Origin: Allomyces macrogynus ATCC 38327
Taxonomy: Eukaryota; Blastocladiomycota; Blastocladiomycetes; Blastocladiales; Blastocladiaceae
DNA: 21,043 nucleotides
Assembly: GCA_000151295.1 (NCBI GenBank)
Contig: GG745334.1
Location: 1,607,047-1,628,089 of the forward strand
Reading direction: 5' to 3'
The notes beneath the pieces are model-generated. The model was given only the letters and a program-made list of their open reading frames with translations. It did not search any database and was not told the DNA's origin. The translations under genes were made by a program, and so were the position numbers. This document shows, piece after piece, positions 8,179-15,650 of the stretch. Each line of letters starts with the position of its first letter. The stretch's first letter is position 1.

Positions 8179-9897
8179 ATGAGCCGCGCCAGCAAGCACC
8201 CGATCAACGGACCGCCGCCCGAGCGCCAATTCCCAGCCACGACCGCGTTCGTCACGCAGCGCGACAACTGTCGACTGCCCGGCTCCAACGGCGGCTTCTT
8301 TGGCAGCTGCCGAAATATCGAAGACTACGTCAAGGGCCAAAAAGTGGGCGAGGGCACCTATGGCGTCGTGTGTATGGACCATTTGAATTTATTGCGCAAC
8401 GATGTGTCTCATGCCAAAAAGCTCATGGCCACGGGCGCTTCGGACCACGTAGACCGCGTCAAGGAATCGCATCAGGAGAACGGCCCGGACTACGCTGTCA
8501 AGCGCATCCGCATGGACAACGACAATGACGGGTTCCCCATCCCGAGTATTCGCGAAGTGTCGCTGCTCCGTCAGCTCAAGCACAAGAATGTGGTTCGCGT
8601 GCAAGAGGTGGTCGTCGGCAGCAAGCTCGACCACACGTTCATGCTCATGGAGTTTTGCGATCGCGACTTGGCTACCATGCTGGATCGGTTACCCGAGCCG
8701 CTGGCACCGCGCGAAGGTGCCCGTTTCTTGGTTGTCCAACGTTTTTCGTGCGTTGTGTCGCTCATTGTTGTTCTTTGCTCGTGCGCTTGCCCGACAGTCC
8801 AGTGCCTGATGCGGCAACTGCTGGAGGGTATGATGTATTTGCACAATAACTTCGTCATCCACCGGTGCGCAAAGCTCTCTGTTTCTTTCTTCCTCGGTGG
8901 GCACCTCTCTGATTGCGTTCTCGGCCATCAGCGACCTCAAGCTCGCGAATCTGCTCCTGAACCACGAAGGTATCCTCAAGATCGGTACGCACGTCGGTTA
9001 ACCCTGTCCACCCTTCTCCATGTTGTGCTCATTCTATTCTCCACCCGATGTCGACAGCCGATTTTGGTCTTGCGCGCAAATTCGGCCTCCCGGCCAAGCC
9101 CATGACCCCTCGCGTCGTGACGCTGTGGTACCGCGCGCCAGAACTTCTGCTCGGAGAAAAGCTCTACACGATTGCGATTGACAACTGGTGCGTTCTTATT
9201 CACCATGTGATCAATTTGGCGCGCCTCTCACTGACGGTCCTTCGTTGGGTGTAGGTCAATCGGCTGTATATTTGGCGAGCTCGTCATCAACGCGCCCCTG
9301 GTCCCGGGAAAGACCGAAATGGACCAGATTGACCTCATTTTCCAGCTCATTGGGTCACCAACCGAGGAGGCGTGGCCAGAATGGACGCAGCTCCCGCAAG
9401 CCAAGGTCCTTTCGCTCCCGACCGATATGTGCGCCTCGATTCTGCTTCGCAGTTTTCGTTCCTCTTCTCCTGAAGCTCATTCCGCTCGCTCGCTAGACCC
9501 TCCAACCTCAGCGTCAAGTTTGAAAGGCTCGAAGCGCCCGGGTTCGACCTGCTCCAGTCGTTCCTCACGTACAACCCGGCGCAGCGCATGACGACGGCGC
9601 GCGCCCTCAACCACCGCTATTTCCGTGACGGTGCGAATAGCTCCCACGCTGCCGTTTTTGTTTCGATGGACCACGTCTCACCAATCGTCGCGTCGTGTAG
9701 CTCCGCTCGGCGAGCACGTCCTGCTGCAAAACCGACACATCTACGCGCAGATGGAGCAGTCGCGTGGGAGTTTTCCGGGACCACCGCCAATAGGTGCGGC
9801 TGGCGGGCCAGCTGGTGGGCCAGTTGGGCCTGGCGGACCACACGGGGGCGGTGGGCCATATCGCGGCCACGAACCTAAGCGCCGTCGCAAGATGTAA
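8179..9897 (+). CDS. CDK10/CDK11-class cyclin-dependent kinase (eight exons)
   Basis: Exons: 8179-8371, 8453-8716, 8798-8864, 8932-8984, 9058-9187, 9255-9428, 9497-9630, 9701-9897, giving 403 aa. The kinase core is complete: [11 protein letters not shown] lead-in, glycine loop GEGTYGVVY (about 57-65), VAIK lysine K81, cyclin-contact helix PIPSIRE (about 93-99), catalytic HRDLKLAN (H174, D176), DFG (194-196), T-loop [14 protein letters not shown], and the C-lobe through NPAQRMT. CDK10 carries PISSLRE and CDK11 PITSLRE at the helix; this is intermediate. The GSCRNIEDY lead-in and [18 protein letters not shown] fit both classes. The C-tail is Gly/Pro-rich and ends in a basic cluster (KRRRKM), a likely nuclear signal. 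Introns 1 and 2 (81 nt each) contain no stop and stay in frame, so an unspliced reading puts spurious residues after the glycine loop and before the HRD region. Expected roles are transcription or splicing-linked cell-cycle control. Confidence 0.92.
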
Positions 9898-9954
9898 CAA
9901 ATTGAAGCCACAAATCCGTCTTTTCTTTTTAACCCTCTGGACCGTTGTGTCGCG
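9898..9954. other. 57-nt convergent spacer between CDK10/11 and HCS1
   Basis: The two stop codons face each other across 57 nt, so the 3' UTRs almost certainly overlap on opposite strands. A T-rich run (cttttctttttaa) at about 9919-9931 is the only distinctive element. Confidence 0.5.
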
Positions 9955-12509
9955 TCATTCGTATCCAGGGTAGCGCAACTCTCCGTGCTCGCTCAGATAC
10001 TCGACCAGCCCTTTGCAAAATGGGCTCACGGACACGGTCTCACCTATGCGTTCGAAGAGATGGTTACCCGCACGTTCCCATTGAGTCGAATCCAGACCGG
10101 GGAACAACGTACTGTCGCACACCACGCACAAGTGCCGACGTGCGCGCGTCATGGCCACGTTCAGCCGCCGCTCGTCGCCCAAGAATCCAATCTCGCGCTG
10201 GTCGTTGGAGCGCACAAGGCTCAGTACGACCGCCTCCTTTTCGCGCCCTTGCATCCCGTCGACACTGCCGATCTCGAGCGCCGGAAACTCGCTGTGCAGC
10301 CGGTCCTTGAGCAGTCCGACTTGAGCGTTATACGGCGTGATCACGGCAATCTCGTCGGCGGCCAACCCCGCCGCGCACAACCGGCGCACGTACGCAGCGA
10401 CCAAGTCGGCCTCGCCCTCGTTGCACTTACTGTCGGCGTTCAGCACGCTCGTCGACGTATCGCCCGCCGACTCGTGCATGTCGGCACCCGCCGTATCGTA
10501 AAGGACGGCCACGTGCTGCGTGTCCTCGGTCGACTCGACATGCGGCAGGTCCGGGAGCACGTGGTCGCGCACCGACGCGTGCGCCTCGAGCTTGCCGTCG
10601 TAGAGCGCGGTGCTCGGGTAGGCCATGATGAGCTGGTTCATGCGGTACTGCACGGTCAGCAGGCGCACGGCCGACGGGCCGAGCAGCTTGTGCGCGCGCT
10701 CAAACAGTGTGCGATGCAGCGGGTGGTTGGTGCGCTTGCTCTTGACGGTCGGCGGGAGCTGAAGGTGGTCGCCCGCGAGCACGGCCTTTTTGCCCTTGAG
10801 CAGCGCAATCCAGCACTCCGGCTCTACATCAAAGAATTGTGCGTGAGATGCAAGTCAGCCCAATGGTCCACACCCGATCCGACCAGGACGCGAAATCGTA
10901 CCCAGAGCCTGTGCGCACTCGTCAATAATCACCGTATCAAACGCTTGCCCGCGTAGCTTGTTGCTCCCGGCCCCATTCAGCGTCGTCAAGACCACCTTGG
11001 CGCCGTTAATCAGGTTCTGGACGACCTTCTTTTCGCGCACGCGCATCTCCTTGCGCAGTTCGCGCACGTCCTGGTAAATCGCGCGCCGTTCCTGCCGGTT
11101 GCGCGTCTTAGTGACGCTGGCTAGCTTCGTGTCCATTTCCTTGATAATGTCGGTGACGAGCTGACCTTCGTCGCACGTGCGCACGCGCACGTCGAGAGAG
11201 TGCGCGAGAACCGAGGGCAGGACGCGCGCCGGGTGGCCGAGCCGGAGCATCTGCAGCTTGAGCTTGGCGAGACGCTCGACAATGTTGTCTGGAAATCGCC
11301 TGTTTGGTGAGACAAGCGGAAGGTGGAGAACGATGTCGAGTTTGTCCTGAGCGTACCAACGGAAATGTTGGAGGGGCCGCACACGAGCACACGCTCGCCG
11401 CGCGCCGTCAGCTGGCGGATCAGCTCGGCGACCGTCTGCGTCTTGCCCGTGCCCGGCTACACCACCGCGAGCCGTGGTCAGAAGCGCAGTCACTGCCTCC
11501 AATGCAAATTTTGCAGAACGTACAGGCCCGTGGATCAGTGCCACGTCCTGCGCACTCAAGCACAGCTTGATCGCGTCGACTTGGCTCGGGTTCAGGTCGG
11601 GGTTGAACAGCTTGAGCTTGGCCGGCGGCTTCGAGAAGCCAGCGGGCGCCTGGCTCATGAGCACTTGGATGTGCCGCTCGGGGTTCTTTTCAATCACTTT
11701 TTCGAGGTCGCGCAGCGTGTCCTTGAGCCGGTTGTACGTGATCTCGTTGGCCAAGCGCGTGCTGTACGAGCAAAGTCGGCCGATCAGTTGGAAACCGGCA
11801 AAACCGCACGAGAATCATGGAGAAGACGAACATGCGACACTTCTCCACCATTTCGTCGGGCACTGCGTCGTCGAGTACAATCGTGATCTTGCTGTCGGCG
11901 ACCCGATACACGACGCCCGACGTGGCCAGCTTGCTGCCATTACTGCTGTCGGCTACGGTCTTGGTCTTGTCGGATGCCGCGTACGCGTCGAGGGCGACAA
12001 TGTCCCCAGGACGGAGCTTGTGCGGCGGGAGCTGGTCGACACCAGGCGTTGCGGGTTCGAGGTCGGCGAGACTGGGCGTGGATCAAGCAGATTTAGTCGT
12101 AGTTCGGCCAATTCTGACGCAAAGAAGCGCAACACCACGACGACAGACCATTTTCCACCGAGACCGGTTCGCACTGCGCCGACTTTGAGGCTGATCAGGC
12201 CGAGACCTGGTGAAGAACGGACAGTTGCGTTACAGCGTGCATGGGGAGCATGAGAATCGGAACGACGTCCAAAAGACGAATCTTACCAGCCTTTTGGATT
12301 TGCGCTGGGGTCGACGCTATACATTGCACAAACGATGCAATAAATGAGCCGACCATGTGCTGAAATATCACTCATTCGTTTCAGACGCAATTGCAACCTT
12401 TCAAGAGCTGCTCGGTCTCGCGAACTTCCTCGATGCGCTCTTCCTCGACCGCGTCCAGCAAGGCGCCGATGAACTTGGCAGGGTCCAATCGTTGCGTGGG
12501 TTGAGCCAT
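9955..12509 (-). CDS. HCS1: HCS1/IGHMBP2 (SMUBP-2) superfamily 1 helicase, DNA polymerase alpha-associated helicase A (eight exons)
   Basis: Exons in coding order: 12398-12509, 12287-12316, 12149-12206, 11832-12071, 11524-11761, 11357-11456, 10902-11288, 9955-10823, giving 677 aa, close to yeast Hcs1. The N-terminus (MAQPTQRLDPAKF, then QIQKAGLGLISLKV and RTGLGGK) matches the family's helical and oligonucleotide-binding start. SGVVYRVADSKITIVLDD forms the 1B barrel. Helicase motifs follow: Walker A GPPGTGKT (about 225-232, rebuilt across an intron), CGPSNISVDN (Ia), IIDECAQALEPECW (II, D382-E383, also rebuilt across an intron), LAGDHLQLPPT (III), VQYRMNQLIM (IV), SVDGMQGREKEAVVLSLVRSN (V) and GFLGDERRLNVAMTRAR (VI). 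Introns are 67-81 nt. Exon 2 is only 30 nt. The protein ends soon after motif VI (GELRYPGYE), so the R3H and AN1 zinc-finger domains of animal IGHMBP2 are absent, as in yeast Hcs1. Confidence 0.95.
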
Positions 12510-13107
12510 GGTCGTTTTGTTTGAAATATATTGGCAATGCAGCAAGTTGGCGTGCTGATCAAGGATGTGTGGCTGCAGTTCTGGTGCCGCACGCACGACA
12601 GACGAGATGTACCAGGCAAGTCCGACGTGTTCGAAGGCACGCCCGTGGTGAGGTTTGAACTCGACGCGTGTCAGAAGACAACCCGTTCTGTTTGATTCTT
12701 CGTTGATGCGCGCTCTGACAGTCTGCTGGCTGGTCTCGCGCCACATGTTCTTCGCGTCGTGCCGCGGCCAGCGACGTGTCAAACCGGCGCCCGCCAAGAA
12801 GAAAAACGAACCCATCCGAGACCAGCATCTGGAGCCTCAGCATGCCTGTACGGAACAGCATGGTGGGCGTCCGCTGCAACAGGTCTGGAGGCAACGGACC
12901 ACGAAACGTTGCTCGGCCCGGCTCGCATGCAAGGACGACCATGCCGTCGCGCCATTGTGACGAGCAAAGGTCGTGAAATGCCATGATCCGACGCGCTCAA
13001 GTGGAGTGGGCCGGGCGCGACCACGATTCCGATCCATGCCCCGAGACGTCAGTGCACCTGGGCCCGAAAAGAGGGAGGCGCATCGCCATCAACATGGGAC
13101 CAAATTA
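12510..13107. other. Upstream region of HCS1, no supported gene
   Basis: About 600 nt lie upstream of the HCS1 start. A minus-strand frame at 12559-12984 (141 codons, MAFHDLCSSQWRD start) and a 52-codon plus-strand frame at 12537-12695 (starting MQQVGVLIKD, 28 nt from the HCS1 ATG on the opposite strand) are open. Neither shows a domain, and both overlap other open frames. The HCS1 promoter must lie here; no specific element is called. Confidence 0.4.
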
Positions 13108-13419
13108 CTATTTGGTGTAACGCACACCGCCGGGTCCGGGGGCACGGGGAACCATCTCGTGGTCGTTCGCCCACTCGCGAGGGCGGCAGCGTATCTTTGG
13201 GTGGCCGGCCATAAAGAGCGCGCGGGCCCCCTCCTGGGCCGCAGTCTGGCTCGTGCCCCGTTGTTGGTGATTCAAGTTCAAGTCGTCGTGTTGCGATTGT
13301 TTTCCGACGGGGTGCCCAAGTATGCGCTTTGTGTCCGTCGTCACCGTTCTGAACGCCGCTGTCAGTGCGACTGTCAACGCAACAACGACCACACGCGTTC
13401 CGCATCCACACCCAGTCAT
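13108..13419 (-). CDS. Possible small membrane-anchored or secreted protein, 103 aa, unidentified
   Basis: From the ATG at 13419 the frame reads 103 codons to a TAG at 13108. The first 25 residues form a hydrophobic segment (VVVVALTVALTAAF) after MTGCGCGTR, which would suit a signal anchor or an N-terminal membrane helix. The remainder is hydrophilic and ends in a Pro/Arg/Gly-rich tail (RPREWANDHEM, APGPGGVRYTK). I do not recognise a family. The frame stays open upstream to 13551, so the start is uncertain. It sits in the gap between HCS1 and dCMP deaminase on the same strand. Synonymous positions are less GC-biased than in the neighbouring genes, which argues for caution. Confidence 0.35.
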   Translation of the reverse strand: MTGCGCGTRVVVVALTVALTAAFRTVTTDTKRILGHPVGKQSQHDDLNLNHQQRGTSQTAAQEGARALFMAGHPKIRCRPREWANDHEMVPRAPGPGGVRYTK

Positions 13420-13739
13420 GTTGGCGACGGCCTTGACCTGGATCGCGATTGTCGCGTCAAGTGTCGCCGCGTGAAGAGAAACGCGATGTGCTTGGCAAGG
13501 TGCGAAATTCCTGCGTAACTGGGCGCGTAAGTGCGGCCCTTGCAGAATCACGATTGACGCCCCCCTTCATGAAATTTAGGAGCTTCATGACGGGTCGAGA
13601 CGCGCTGTATTTATTCCGCGGAACATGGCGAACTGGCTGCCGCGCGCATAGTTAGTTATCCGGCGCCTGGAATGTCGCGCAGGCGACACCGATGCAAATA
13701 AATACCCTTTGCTATTACAATACACACGCCGCCGTCCGA
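13420..13739. other. Intergenic, downstream of dCMP deaminase
   Basis: About 320 nt with no supported gene. An AT-rich patch at 13691-13725 (gatgcaaataaatacc and onwards) lies just downstream of the dCMP deaminase stop. On the minus strand it reads tatttatttgca, which suits 3'-end formation for that gene. Confidence 0.4.
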
Positions 13740-15121
13740 TCATTGGTCCATGGCGTCAAACGGCAGCACAGAGTCCGGCCGGCTCAAATCACCTCCCGAC
13801 CGGTCCGTCGCGCTCGTCCGCGCCGAATACACGACATTACCACCGCGCCCAGGCGCGAGCGCACCACCCCCACCCCCACCCGCAGCCACGAGCGCGTGCT
13901 GCCGGACCACAATCCCTGCGGCCCCAAACAACATTTCAGCGACCCGCTTATCGTCGGCCGGCGCGTACGGCGCCGCGTAGACGACCGTGGCGACTTTCGC
14001 CTGCACAATCTTCTTGGCGCACCCGAGGCACGGGAACATGGTGCAATACAGAGTTGCGCCCGACGTCGCGCGCATTCCGGCCTCGAGCAGCGCGTTCTCT
14101 TCGGCGTGCAGGCACAGGCACGCGTCGAGCGCGACACCGGCTCGCGCGTTACCGTTGCACCGCGCGCATCCACCGGACGAGCAGTTGGCGAGCCCGCGCG
14201 GGGTGCCGTTGTACCCGGTGGAGACGACGCGGTTGTCGTACGTGACGATGCACCCGACGCGTTTCTTCATGCAGTTCGACCGCCGCGCGGCGAGGTGCGC
14301 GAGTGTGATAAAGTACGTGTCCCAACTACCGTGTCCACCCGGTTAGGAGGTCGCAACGGGTGGAGAGAATCGAGGGGAGGGAGAAAGACGCGAACCTGGG
14401 CCGCAGCCGCTCGGGGTCGTCGAGCTGCAAGTCGAGAATGGTCGCGCGCAGTGCATCGAGCGTGCTGGCGTTGTTGATGATGGTCACGTCGGCGAGCGCC
14501 ATCATCGGGTACGGGTCTGAGGCCGAGCCCGTCATGTACCCGCGGTCCTGGTCAAGCGCGAGAAACTGGGCCAAATCCGCGACACCGTTGACCTGTGCGC
14601 TGGAGAACAGGATCACCAATTGCGTCAGCCGGAGATCCAAAAATAACGGCCCATCTACGCTGTCCCGTACCGTTGGAAACGCGCCAAGACGGGCGCGTCC
14701 ACGGCCACGGCCAGTACAAACGGCCGCTTTTGCAGCTTGGCTAGGTCGTGCACAGTCGCCACGCCCCAGACGACCCAGTGCTCTCGCCACCGGTTGTGGC
14801 TCATGACATAGTCCTCGAGCTGCCGGTACAGCACGGTAGAAAAAGGTTGGATGAGTTTGACACTCCTTGACAGTTCAAAATAAAGTCGACGAACCTCACC
14901 TCGGCCGCGGTCGCAAACTGCACAATCTCGTCTTGGTCGTTGGTCCTTGACGCCGACTTGATGCTCTCGTTGGTACGAGTAATGCGAGTGCTTGGATCAG
15001 GTTGGCCGTTTGGTTCCGGAATGGGTACGACTTCAGCGCACTGGAAGCCGCGATCACTCGCAAGGATGCGCGCGACGGCGCGCTTGCCAGCGTACGCCGG
15101 TCCGACGAGTACGATGAGCAT
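13740..15121 (-). CDS. DCD1: dCMP deaminase with N-terminal kinase-like P-loop domain (fungal DCD1 layout, four exons)
   Basis: Exons in coding order: 14900-15121, 14671-14819, 14396-14599, 13740-14325, giving 386 aa; introns 80, 71 and 70 nt. Residues 1-190 form a nucleotide-kinase-like domain that starts MLIVLVGPAYAGKRAVARIL. It contains WREHWVV and RPFVLAVAVDAPVLARF, the segment that follows the P-loop in fungal DCD1 proteins, and ends ADVTIINNAS and ERLRPS. The deaminase domain begins WDTYFITLAHLAARRSNC (193-210). It has the zinc and catalytic residues H265-A-E267 (LHAEENALL) and P290-C291-x2-C294 (FPCLGCAKKI), plus an extra Cys-rich loop (NCSSGGCARCNG) typical of dCMP deaminases. The enzyme converts dCMP to dUMP for thymidylate synthesis and is usually allosteric. 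The third splice rebuilds RPS-WDTYF through a split AGT. The tail of about 70 residues is Gly-rich and apparently disordered. Confidence 0.95.
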
Positions 15122-15650
15122 GGCTGCTCTCGTTATTAGTAAAATCGGCGAGCAAGCCTGAATTCGCGCTGTTTATTGCAGCTCCGTCGTCGTTGATGTC
15201 GTGGCCAGTGGCGCGTGCACCGTGCTGGAAGTCCGGTGCGCTTGCTTCCGGTTAGGCGTTGTGCACGTCGCAGTGATCGAGGGGTAAGATGACAATCGTC
15301 GCGTGCTTGACAAAGAACTGATTCGACGGACGTTGGTGTTGACTGTTGCTCAGCTTGCTCAGCCACCATTTGGTGGGCAGTCGCCTGCAGGTTTGGAGCT
15401 GCATCAGCACGGGTTGCGGCTTTCGTTAAGGGCGCAAGGACGACATCGACTGCAAGAATCCCGCTTTGGACCCAATTGAAATTCGAGCCAACTCGGCGCA
15501 ATACGCCGTTGCCGCCGTGTAACTCGCGCTCAGTCCATTGGCGGCCACATTCCGCCCCATTGATCAGTATCAACACTTGCCAGCAGCTGCAGCCCCTCGC
15601 TTTCTGGCCGACCGCTTCGACGCTCCAACGACGATCCTCGGCCCGCTTCC
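15122..15650. promoter_or_regulatory. Shared 5' region between divergent dCMP deaminase and cullin
   Basis: These 529 nt separate two divergent ATGs and should hold both promoters. Several frames are open on the minus strand, including a 146-codon frame at 15136-15576 and a 44-codon frame at 15426-15560. A strong acceptor-like ttcttgcag occurs on the minus strand near 15445-15453. A small spliced gene is possible but cannot be assembled with confidence. Confidence 0.4.
15426..15560 (-). CDS. Possible 44-codon small ORF, unidentified
   Basis: It starts at the ATG at 15560 (MGRNVAANGLSASYTAATAY) and ends at a TAA at 15426. The sequence is Ala/Ser-rich with one Cys and looks helical, but no family is recognised. 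It overlaps a longer frame on the same strand and starts 91 nt from the divergent cullin ATG. It may be an exon of a longer gene or chance. It is listed only because the surrounding 529 nt lack any other candidate. Confidence 0.2.
   Translation of the reverse strand: MGRNVAANGLSASYTAATAYCAELARISIGSKAGFLQSMSSLRP

Noticed and set aside
10855..11754. A single 299-codon reading of the middle of HCS1
   Set aside because: It reads through two introns and loses the Walker A motif; the spliced version restores GPPGTGKT and SNISVDN.
12559..12984. 141-codon minus-strand frame upstream of HCS1
   Set aside because: No family resemblance, overlapping alternative frames, and it probably covers the HCS1 promoter.
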